This document shows, in pieces, positions 1 to 7,426 of a DNA stretch of 7,426 nucleotides. Position 1 is the first letter of the stretch. Each line of letters begins with the position of its first letter. This DNA is from Candidatus Coatesiibacteriota bacterium (GTDB lineage: Bacteria > B130-G9): contig JAFGIT010000160.1 in NCBI GenBank assembly GCA_016929465.1, positions 1 through 7,426 on the forward strand, written 5' to 3'. Below the pieces are notes generated by a model. The model was not told where the DNA came from, made no database searches, and worked only from the letters and a program-made list of their open reading frames with translations. Made by a program: the position numbers and the translations under genes.

Positions 1-603
1 CAATACAATCGGACCATGTATATCCCGCCGCTGATGAATGAGAGAGCCGCCCGCGTTCTGATCAGCCTGACCGGAGATGGTACGTCTGGAGAGCGATACG
101 TCATATCATCACCGAAGGGCCTCATGGAGAAGCCTTGGATGGCTCAGGTCGGGGAGATAAAGATCAAACCACGACCCTCCCTGCTCGAATCGCCCTCCAG
201 AGGCAATGTCATATTCGTGTCAGGTTTCTACGATATAGAGAGACAGGATGACGAGGAGTGGCGATGGACTGGCAAAGAAGCGCTATTCAGACTGGAGAGG
301 CTTGATGAAACGGGTCTCCTCTATTTGTCAGGGGAAGTCAATCTGGAGCGGCTCAATACGATTCCGACGATTACGATCACGATCGGCGGTCAGGAGAGGG
401 CCAAATTCTCGCCAGACAACGACACAGGTCTCTTCGAGCGGAAGATGATTGTGCCAGACGCGGATTTTGGCGAAAGCCATTGGCTGGATGTCAAGATGGA
501 GACCAGCGAGGCTTTTACTCCCAGCAAGCTCGTCAAGAGCACCGACGACCGCGAACTTGGGATCAAGCTGCTGAAAATCTACTTCGGACCGGCCGCTGAA
601 TGA
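1..603 (+). CDS. 3' part of a gene; beta-rich domain protein of unknown function
   Basis: The reading frame is open from the first base of the window to the TGA at 601-603. An ATG at 16 is possible, but no Shine-Dalgarno sequence precedes it, so the gene probably begins upstream and this is its C-terminal end. The visible part is about 200 residues, soluble, with no membrane segment. It alternates short hydrophobic strands with charged turns, as a beta-sandwich would. Counting from Met at 16, notable stretches are GFYDIE (71-76), EEWRWTGKEA (80-89) and, near the end, TPSKLVKSTDDRELGI. A 'G-[FWY]-...-RWT-...' stretch followed by '...DDRELGI...' resembles, from memory, C-terminal accessory domains seen after bacterial glycosyltransferases or other surface-sugar proteins. 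That is a weak family impression, not an identification. Function is left open. The next gene starts 91 bases downstream. Confidence 0.75.
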   Translation, partial: QYNRTMYIPPLMNERAARVLISLTGDGTSGERYVISSPKGLMEKPWMAQVGEIKIKPRPSLLESPSRGNVIFVSGFYDIERQDDEEWRWTGKEALFRLERLDETGLLYLSGEVNLERLNTIPTITITIGGQERAKFSPDNDTGLFERKMIVPDADFGESHWLDVKMETSEAFTPSKLVKSTDDRELGIKLLKIYFGPAAE

Positions 604-655
604 TGCCGAGCGCATCCAATGGACAAACACAAATTGAGGGAATTCACTTTGCCAA

Positions 656-671
656 GTGCTTTGGAAAGCAC
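656..671. repeat. Perfect short inverted repeat before the DUF2520 gene
   Basis: Arms GTGCTTT (656-662) and AAAGCAC (665-671) are exact reverse complements around a GG centre. As RNA it would fold as a six-pair stem with a TGGA loop. It lies 23 bases upstream of the ATG at 695 and just before the ribosome site. No T-run follows, so it is not a canonical intrinsic terminator. A protein-binding dyad or a chance palindrome are both possible. Confidence 0.4.
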
Positions 672-681
672 CATTCTGATC

Positions 682-688
682 GAAGGAG
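682..688 (+). promoter_or_regulatory. Ribosome binding site of the DUF2520 gene
   Basis: GAAGGAG lies six bases before the ATG at 695. It is the clearest Shine-Dalgarno sequence among the starts in this window and fixes the start of this gene. The coding sequence from that ATG enters the Rossmann motif almost at once. Confidence 0.75.
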
Positions 689-694
689 CGGGGC

Positions 695-1570
695 ATGCGA
701 ATAGCATTCATCGGTCTCGGTAGAGTTGCCACGGCTTTGGCCCGTGGATTCGAGCGTGCAGGATTCAGAATCTCGCCTTGTTACGACGTCGATCCGGAGA
801 AGATCGAGGCCTGGCGCGGACTTGACTTCCCTGCAGCAGAAATATTCGAGCAGGTCGTGAACGGCGCCGATGTAATTTTTGTGACGACCACAGACGATGC
901 GATTGGCTCCGTGGCCGAGCGAATTCGGAGAATGCCCAAAGCGAGTGGGCTCAAGGCGGTCTTTCATACGAGCGGCGCGGTGCCCACCACTGCCCTCGCG
1001 GTTCTTGCAGATCTGGAGGTTGAGTATGCGAGCGTGCACCCCGTCATGACTTTCTCCGGGGAGATCGGAGATGTGGACCGTCTCAATTCCTGTGAATTCT
1101 GCATCGAAGCGGGAACGGAGGCCGGTGTCGAGCTGGCCTCACGACTGTTCGAGAGGCTGGGTGGCGAAATCGTGATGCTAACGGGGGAGGCCAAAGTGCC
1201 ACACCATCTGGCCTGCGTTCTGGCCTCTAACTTCACGATTCTCCTTATGGACAAGGCGAGACGAGTCCATGAGAAAGCAGGCGTCGGGACCGATGCAAGC
1301 CTGACGATGCTTGGGCGACTCGCCCGGGCTTCGATCGCGAATTCCGAGTCGCTGGGGCCGGCGGCCGCTCTCACCGGTCCTTCCGTCAGGGGCGATGTCG
1401 AGACCATCATTAACCATGTCCGCTGGCTCCAGGCAAACATGCCCGAGCTTTTGGACATCTATGTGACTTTGAGCAGGCGGACGATCGAACTAGCCTTAAG
1501 AGCCGATCGCATCTCGCAAGACCAGGCAGATGGCCTAAAGCGAGTCCTCTCTGAGGCTGATGAAGACTGA
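695..1570 (+). CDS. Rossmann-fold, DUF2520-domain oxidoreductase-like protein
   Basis: A 291-residue protein with two parts. The N-terminal half opens MRIAFIGLGRVA, a beta strand followed by the dinucleotide-binding loop G7-x-G9-x-x-A12. This is the fold used by F420/NADP-dependent reductases and the 6-phosphogluconate dehydrogenase superfamily. An acidic segment (YDVDPEK, 30-36) sits where the second strand should end. The stretches VFHTSGA (89-95) and SVHPVMTF (113-120) continue the pattern. The C-terminal half (about 150-285) is helical and contains AKVPHHLACVLASNF (166-180) and ALTGPSVRGD (225-234), conserved-looking blocks typical of DUF2520. The length fits the family. It is probably a cytosolic NAD(P)-dependent enzyme. 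The substrate is unknown, and a link to pantothenate or other metabolism cannot be read from this context. The start is supported by a good ribosome site. It stands alone: 91 bases follow the previous gene and 274 bases, with a promoter, precede gyrB. Confidence 0.88.
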   Translation: MRIAFIGLGRVATALARGFERAGFRISPCYDVDPEKIEAWRGLDFPAAEIFEQVVNGADVIFVTTTDDAIGSVAERIRRMPKASGLKAVFHTSGAVPTTALAVLADLEVEYASVHPVMTFSGEIGDVDRLNSCEFCIEAGTEAGVELASRLFERLGGEIVMLTGEAKVPHHLACVLASNFTILLMDKARRVHEKAGVGTDASLTMLGRLARASIANSESLGPAAALTGPSVRGDVETIINHVRWLQANMPELLDIYVTLSRRTIELALRADRISQDQADGLKRVLSEADED

Positions 1571-1780
1571 AGCAATCGAGATTCGTAGCGTCGGCTGAGA
1601 GATTCCGACCACGTGAGACAAGAAATGGTGTAACTCTATTCAAGGAATTCGATCCATCACGGCGAGGCTGATCGCAACGATGCATTAGGCGGAGCAATTG
1701 CAGCGCCAGCAACAATCCCGGCTGGCCGCGATCACCCGAATTACGCTAGGAATTTGGATCAAAGACGGCCGGCAAATCAC
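1571..1780. other. Gene-free stretch between the DUF2520 gene and the gyrB promoter
   Basis: These 210 bases have no credible coding frame, RNA gene or strong terminator. A possible GC-rich pairing (GCTGGCCG at 1721 with CGGCCGGC at 1766, one G-U pair) encloses a 37-base loop and has no T-tract, so it is not called a terminator. A small palindrome GCAATTGC lies at 1694-1701. Nothing else is recognised. Confidence 0.5.
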
Positions 1781-1814
1781 TTGACCATCGCGCTCTGCCG
1801 ATATACTATATAAT
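1781..1814 (+). promoter_or_regulatory. Promoter-like, AT-rich region before gyrB
   Basis: TTGACC (1781-1786) matches five of six bases of a sigma-70-type -35 box. Downstream, an almost pure A/T stretch offers several -10 candidates: TATACT (1802-1807, 15-base spacer), TACTAT (1804-1809, 17-base spacer) and a perfect TATAAT (1809-1814), which is 22 bases from the -35 and would need a different partner. The AT-rich tract continues to about 1834 and contrasts sharply with the surrounding DNA. Transcription from here would leave a leader of roughly 25-35 bases before the gyrB ATG. This is likely the main promoter for gyrB and perhaps for the closely spaced genes after it. Regulation by supercoiling is known for gyrase genes elsewhere but cannot be shown here. 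Confidence 0.6.
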
Positions 1815-1833
1815 GTGTGGGTATTTAATATAT

Positions 1834-4325
<2,492 letters not shown>

Positions 4326-4338
4326 TCCAGGGGAACAA

Positions 4339-4364
4339 GAGCGAAGAGCAGCTGGAGCGAAGAG
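4339..4364. repeat. 10-base direct repeat after gyrB
   Basis: GAGCGAAGAG occurs at 4339-4348 and again at 4355-4364, in the purine-rich 84-base gap between gyrB and the peptidase gene. It is short and could be chance in a purine-rich spacer. No hairpin with a T-run is present, so read-through from gyrB looks possible. Confidence 0.3.
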
Positions 4365-4395
4365 AGACGCTTCAATCGAGCCCATTCAACTCAAC

Positions 4396-4400
4396 AAGGA
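4396..4400 (+). promoter_or_regulatory. Ribosome binding site for the GTG start of the M16 gene
   Basis: AAGGA ends nine bases before the GTG at 4410. An in-frame TAA at 4407-4409 directly abuts that GTG, so the protein cannot begin further upstream, and the next codons already match the conserved N-terminal strand of the family. The GTG start is therefore well supported. Confidence 0.6.
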
Positions 4401-4409
4401 TCTGAATAA

Positions 4410-5678
4410 GTGATCGCGACACATGTTCTGGAAAACGGAATAACTCTGCTCTGTGAGCCAATCGAATATGTCAAATCGGTGTCTATACTGGTGCGCGTCA
4501 ACACCGAGCCGCCGACCCAATGGAGAAGAGAGGGAGGAGTCAGGCACTTCATAGAACACCTTCTCTTCAAGGGGACCAAGTCGAGAAGCGCGCTCGATAT
4601 CGCGAAGGCCATCGATTCTATCGGGGGCGCGCTCGACGCTTGGACGGACCACGAGTCGACTTCGTTCTCGGCAAAGGTCCTTGACAAGCACTTCGATAAG
4701 GGGCTCGAGATACTATCCGACCTGGTTACCGGGCCAAGATTCGATGAGAATGACATCAGCATGGAGCGTAAGGTCATCCTGGATGAGATACTACGTGAGA
4801 TGAATGACCCCGGATCGAACACGATCGACCAATATATGACCGATGCATGGCCGAACCACCCGAGCGGGATGCTGCTAATCGGAACGCAACGCATAATTTC
4901 CCGAATGCCCCGAGAGACGATAGTCAGCTATTACCAGGAGAATTACGTCGGTCGGAATATGGTCGTCGCATGCTGCGGGAATATCGAGCCATCCGCATTT
5001 TTCGAGGCTGCAGCGAAGAATTTTGGCAATCTTCCCAGTGACGGAGGGGAGGATCAGAGTATTTTCGGTCCGGCTGAATACGTCTCTCAGAAAAAGTCAT
5101 ACACGAGGAACTTCGACCACATAAATTTGTGCCTGGGCGTCAAGGGCTTGCCATACAAGAACCCCTATCGATACGAATACGCGGTCCTCGACACTCTTCT
5201 CGGCGGCGGGGTAAGTAGCCGCCTATTCCAGGAGATCAGGGAGAAGCGGGGGCTCTGCTACTCGATAATTTCCTTTTCGATAAAGAGGAGGGACGCAGGC
5301 CTTTTGGCAATACACTCGGCCTGCGGAAAGAAGAGCGTCAAGCGCCTCATCAATCTGATAGTTGATGAACTGAGGCGATTGGTCACGGACGGAGTGGGTG
5401 TCGAGGAGGTGAATGCCACCAAGGAGCATCTGAAAGGCAGCCTGATGCTCGCGCTGGAGTCGACGCATGCCAGGGTTATGAGATTGGCGAGAGGCCACAT
5501 TTACTTCGGCAAAGTTTTCTCGCTGGACGAAATATGCGCCGGAGTCGATGTCGTTTCGCCGGATTCGGTCAACAGCCTCGTCCAATTGCTCTTCACCGAC
5601 GGCGATCTGGGAATTACGATGGTGGGCAACATGGATGACTCAATTGTGAATAAGATCGATCTATCGCTCCGCAAATGA
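4410..5678 (+). CDS. M16 family zinc peptidase (processing-peptidase-like)
   Basis: A 422-residue metallopeptidase of the pitrilysin/mitochondrial-processing-peptidase superfamily, in the single-chain size class of about 410-430 residues. The inverted zinc motif HxxEH is HFIEH: His46 and His50 bind zinc and Glu49 is the catalytic base. The third ligand is Glu126 in ERKVILDEI (119-127), 76 residues after the second His, as the family requires; the additional conserved Glu119 is also present. The block LFKGT follows the zinc motif. The C-terminal half has LGGGVSSRLFQEIREKRG, followed by Cys-Tyr, with the Arg280/Tyr284 pair that contacts substrate in active family members. All known active-site elements are therefore present and the enzyme is predicted active. 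No signal peptide is seen, so a cytosolic or processing role is likely; substrates are unknown. Small deviations: Arg45 before HFIEH, where Ala or Ser is usual, and DAWT where many members have NAFT. Translation starts at GTG. It lies 84 bases after gyrB, probably co-transcribed. Confidence 0.93.
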   Translation: MIATHVLENGITLLCEPIEYVKSVSILVRVNTEPPTQWRREGGVRHFIEHLLFKGTKSRSALDIAKAIDSIGGALDAWTDHESTSFSAKVLDKHFDKGLEILSDLVTGPRFDENDISMERKVILDEILREMNDPGSNTIDQYMTDAWPNHPSGMLLIGTQRIISRMPRETIVSYYQENYVGRNMVVACCGNIEPSAFFEAAAKNFGNLPSDGGEDQSIFGPAEYVSQKKSYTRNFDHINLCLGVKGLPYKNPYRYEYAVLDTLLGGGVSSRLFQEIREKRGLCYSIISFSIKRRDAGLLAIHSACGKKSVKRLINLIVDELRRLVTDGVGVEEVNATKEHLKGSLMLALESTHARVMRLARGHIYFGKVFSLDEICAGVDVVSPDSVNSLVQLLFTDGDLGITMVGNMDDSIVNKIDLSLRK

Positions 5679-5701
5679 AACGAGAATCGAGCTTGGCTTG
5701 A
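5675..5701 (+). other. Eight-codon mini-ORF bridging M16 and the nucleotidyltransferase
   Basis: The M16 stop is embedded in ATGA (5675-5678). The ATG there opens a frame reading MKRESSLA and ends at TGA 5699-5701, which overlaps the TTG start at 5698 as TTGA. Both junctions are classic stop/start overlaps that let ribosomes re-initiate. It may be a translational-coupling relay, or the remnant of a longer N-terminus of the next gene broken by a small indel, or coincidence. No Shine-Dalgarno sequence of quality is seen. Confidence 0.3.
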
Positions 5702-6204
5702 CATATCTAAAGCTCATCGACCGTTACTTCGGGAAGAGAAAGACCCTATCGGAGTTGGAGCAGATTGTGGAGCGCCTGCGAGAAGAGGGCCGGAAGGTCG
5801 TCCTCGCGAACGGATGCTTCGACATCCTCCACGTTGGGCATACCAGGTACCTCTCCGCGGCGAAATCACTCGGAGATTGTCTGATCGTCGCGGTCAACAG
5901 CGACAGCTCCGTCAGGGAGCTCAAAGGCCCCGGAAGACCTGTCATGGACGAAGATGCTAGAGCAGAAATCATCTGCGGTCTCGAGGCGACAGATTGGGTC
6001 TGTGTGTTCTATGAGCTAAATGTCTCGGAATTCATAGGGCGTTTGAGACCGGATATCCAGGCCAAAGGAACAGACTATACCGAGGACAACGTCCCGGAGC
6101 GAGAGATGGTGAAGAGCTATGGCGGGAGCGTCGCGATATGCGGAGACCCCAAGGACCATGCCACCAAGAGCGTCATCGCGAGGATAAGGAACTCCGCGGG
6201 GTAG
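5698..6204 (+). CDS. rfaE2: D-glycero-beta-D-manno-heptose 1-phosphate adenylyltransferase-like (RfaE2/HldE C-domain type)
   Basis: A 168-residue cytidylyltransferase-fold protein. NGCFDILHVGHTRYL (38-52) carries the nucleotide-binding HxGH motif at His45-Val46-Gly47-His48. AVNSDSSVRELKGPGRP (65-81) and KGTDYTEDNVPERE (123-136) follow, then GDPKDHAT (149-156) near the C-terminus, where family members have a D-x-H-S/T-T stretch that completes the active site. The family adds AMP to heptose-1-phosphate to make ADP-heptose for the LPS inner core or other surface glycans. Related enzymes transfer CMP to glycerol-3-phosphate, so the substrate is inferred. It is a stand-alone domain: the kinase half found in fused HldE is not here. 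The start is TTG at 5698, with only a weak upstream GAG. A GTG at 5767 has a better ribosome site (GGAG, six bases) but would remove the conserved LSELEQIVERLREEG helix, so it is less likely. The next gene follows after seven bases. Confidence 0.88.
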   Translation: MTYLKLIDRYFGKRKTLSELEQIVERLREEGRKVVLANGCFDILHVGHTRYLSAAKSLGDCLIVAVNSDSSVRELKGPGRPVMDEDARAEIICGLEATDWVCVFYELNVSEFIGRLRPDIQAKGTDYTEDNVPEREMVKSYGGSVAICGDPKDHATKSVIARIRNSAG

Positions 6205-6207
6205 GAG
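6203..6207 (+). promoter_or_regulatory. Ribosome binding site overlapping the previous stop
   Basis: AGGAG at 6203-6207 overlaps the TAG stop of the nucleotidyltransferase (6202-6204) and lies four bases before the ATG at 6212. This indicates tight co-translation of the two genes. Confidence 0.65.
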
Positions 6208-6211
6208 AGCG

Positions 6212-7153
6212 ATGATTTCCGTCGTCATCCCAACCTACAACAGCAGGGGCTTTCTCGCCGCGTGTCTGGAGGGGCTGCTCGAACAGGATCACAATCCGTC
6301 GGAATTCGAGGTCATTATCTCGGATGACGGCTCCAATGACGGAACCGCCTCATTGGTTGAAAGCCTGGCTCCCCGGTTTGCAGCCCGAGGCATTTCGCTG
6401 GAATACCTCCACAACATTAGAGGCGGCGCAGGGGCTGCCCGAAATGCCGGAATACTCGCCTCCAAAGGCGAGATCGTGGCGTTCACGGACGCGGATTGCG
6501 TGCCCGGCAAGTCATGGTTGTCTGCAATCGACTGCTATTTTTCGAACCACCCTGAGCACTTGGGCGTAGGGGGAAAGACGATATCAGAGCCGGAGCATAT
6601 CACACCATTCACGCATCAGGTCGAAAATACCCTCGAGTACAGCTACCCTACCTGCAATGTCGCCTATAGGAGGGACACTCTCCTCGAGGTCGGGATGTTC
6701 GAAGTGACATTCCCATATCCCAATTGCCGATTCCTCGGGACACCCGACAACGAAGACTGGGACATCACGTTCAAGGTGGAGTCGATTGGCGAGATCGGAT
6801 TTTCGAATGATGCGCTCGTTGTGCACCCTCCTCGTCCGACCACGATGCGAAAACTCCTGACACGCACTCGGAACCTCGAGAGTGAGTTCTACTTGTATGA
6901 GCGTCATCCATCGCTGTATCGTAAATCAGTGCATAGGCATCCCCTGCGTGTGTTGTTGTACCACCGGGCGCTCGTGCAGCCGGCGCTCAAATTGTTTCGC
7001 TTTCGACGTTTCATATACGCTCGTCCATTGCTGTATTTGAAGATGGTGGTCCTGCTCTGCTTGCAGACGGTGTATATATGGATTCTGACTCCCTTTTTTT
7101 TGGTCCGACATTTGGCTCGAAAACGATTATCATCCCCGTGGGGGCTGCCTTGA
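6212..7153 (+). CDS. Family 2 glycosyltransferase with C-terminal membrane segment
   Basis: A 313-residue GT-A fold glycosyltransferase. The N-terminus MISVVIPTYNSRGFL is the standard opening of GT2 enzymes. EVIISDDGSNDGT (34-45) holds the nucleotide-binding Asp pair. RGGAGAARNAG (70-80) and FTDADCVP (91-98) follow, the latter with the metal-binding DxD at Asp93-Asp95. The segment DNEDWD (179-184) holds the acidic ED pair that acts as catalytic base region in many GT2 members. A basic region (210-272) precedes a hydrophobic stretch of about 26 residues (273-298), then RHLARKR. The catalytic domain is therefore probably tethered to the inner face of the cytoplasmic membrane. It would transfer a sugar from a nucleotide donor to a lipid-linked or surface acceptor; donor and acceptor are unknown. 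It is seven bases after the heptose-type nucleotidyltransferase, fitting a role in the same glycan. An eight-T run (7094-7101) falls in the membrane segment. Confidence 0.92.
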   Translation: MISVVIPTYNSRGFLAACLEGLLEQDHNPSEFEVIISDDGSNDGTASLVESLAPRFAARGISLEYLHNIRGGAGAARNAGILASKGEIVAFTDADCVPGKSWLSAIDCYFSNHPEHLGVGGKTISEPEHITPFTHQVENTLEYSYPTCNVAYRRDTLLEVGMFEVTFPYPNCRFLGTPDNEDWDITFKVESIGEIGFSNDALVVHPPRPTTMRKLLTRTRNLESEFYLYERHPSLYRKSVHRHPLRVLLYHRALVQPALKLFRFRRFIYARPLLYLKMVVLLCLQTVYIWILTPFFLVRHLARKRLSSPWGLP

Positions 7154-7160
7154 GGCAAGC
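7144..7160 (+). other. Small hairpin spanning the glycosyltransferase stop
   Basis: GCTGCC (7144-7149) can pair with GGCAAGC (7154-7160), with one bulged A, closing a TTGA loop that contains the TGA stop. No T-run follows, so it is at best a weak terminator or an RNA-stability element. Confidence 0.25.
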
Positions 7161-7295
7161 GCTCAGGACTGGAGGCAGGATTCGCTCTTTTTCATTCACA
7201 CAGATGGACATCTCGCTTGCCAAATGGATGTCGCGTGGCAGAATTAGCTGTCGGTTAGTCTAATATGTGTCAAAAACCTCGAAATTAGTGGCGAC
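7154..7295. other. Gap between the glycosyltransferase and the last gene
   Basis: These 142 bases hold no convincing gene. A frame from 7078 to 7263 runs out of phase through the glycosyltransferase end, but its sequence looks non-natural. TAATAT at 7261-7266 could be a -10 element for the next gene, but no -35 box lies at proper spacing. No clear terminator is seen. Confidence 0.4.
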
Positions 7296-7426
7296 ATGAA
7301 AGTCAAGATCATAGCGGGTAGCCTTCTTCTCACTTTGTGGGTCTTACTGACATTCCTGGTTCTTGCCAGGATGCCGAGGTTCTCGGGGCAGAGCACAAAA
7401 GTCCCTGATGTCGCATCCGCGCCCAG
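7296..7426 (+). CDS. 5' part of a membrane-anchored protein of unknown function
   Basis: Forty-three codons are visible from ATG 7296 before the window ends. The N-terminus has a short basic start (MKVK), then a hydrophobic stretch of about 20 residues (5-24: IIAGSLLLTLWVLLTFLVLA), then ARMPRF and a polar, Ser/Pro-containing segment. This is the shape of a signal anchor or uncleaved signal peptide, with the rest of the protein outside the cytoplasm. No lipobox Cys is seen. The ribosome site is weak. The only nearby upstream ATG (7265) is in another frame and stops quickly, so this start is the best one. It may belong with the glycan genes, for example as a periplasmic or chain-length protein, but the sequence is too short to tell. 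Confidence 0.55.
   Translation, partial: MKVKIIAGSLLLTLWVLLTFLVLARMPRFSGQSTKVPDVASAP

Noticed and set aside
964-1458. Long antisense frame (164 codons) opposite the DUF2520 gene
   Set aside because: It mirrors a well-supported gene, is rich in Ser/Arg/Ala without domain motifs, and has no ribosome site.
1721-1773. Possible GC-rich hairpin before gyrB (GCTGGCCG with CGGCCGGC)
   Set aside because: Loop of 37 bases, one wobble pair and no T-tract; not a credible terminator or structured RNA.
6890-7110. More CGT (Arg) and TTG (Leu) codons in the last part of the glycosyltransferase
   Set aside because: The stretch is short and membrane-rich, which explains the Leu codons; too little for a claim of transfer.
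7134-7144. CCCC-GT-GGGG mini-palindrome near the glycosyltransferase stop
   Set aside because: A two-base loop is too tight for a hairpin, and it lies inside coding sequence.
7078-7263. 61-codon + strand frame overlapping the glycosyltransferase end
   Set aside because: It starts inside the glycosyltransferase without a ribosome site and its sequence lacks any domain or membrane pattern. It matters only as the frame reached by slippage at the T-run.

Overview
The window is a moderately GC-rich piece of a bacterial chromosome. All confident genes are on the + strand. The organism looks like a Gram-negative, probably poorly sampled lineage. Three things point that way: the gyrase B subunit carries the long C-terminal insertion of the proteobacterial-type enzyme (826 residues in total); a heptose-phosphate adenylyltransferase for lipopolysaccharide inner core or a related surface glycan is present; and ATA (Ile) and AGG/AGA (Arg) codons are used freely, unlike enteric bacteria. 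I cannot name a phylum from this sequence alone.

Layout: (1) 1-603, the 3' end of a gene whose start lies outside the window, encoding a beta-rich domain of unknown function. (2) 695-1570, a Rossmann-fold/DUF2520 oxidoreductase-like protein with a clear ribosome site. (3) 1571-1844, the longest gene-free stretch between complete genes, ending in an AT-rich promoter-like segment. (4) 1845-4325, gyrB. (5) 4410-5678, an M16 zinc peptidase starting with GTG. (6) 5698-6204, an RfaE2/HldE-C-type nucleotidyltransferase starting with TTG. (7) 6212-7153, a family 2 glycosyltransferase with a C-terminal membrane segment. (8) 7296 to the end, the start of a membrane-anchored protein cut by the window edge.

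Genes 4 to 7 are closely spaced (84, 19 and 7 bases) and could be one transcript from the promoter before gyrB, mixing DNA topology, protein processing and surface-sugar functions. The last two genes fit an envelope-glycan theme. The first gene's domain may belong to the same theme, but that is speculative.

I see no phage, IS element, CRISPR array, tRNA/rRNA, toxin-antitoxin or defence module, and no convincing new multi-gene system. The points most worth checking are residue changes in GyrB: Ala instead of Gly in the DxGxG ATP-binding motif, Lys at the position of E. coli Arg136 (the aminocoumarin site), and Asn after the EGDSAGG toprim motif. Others are a stop/start relay (ATGA, an eight-codon mini-ORF, TTGA) between the peptidase and the nucleotidyltransferase, and an eight-T tract near the end of the glycosyltransferase.
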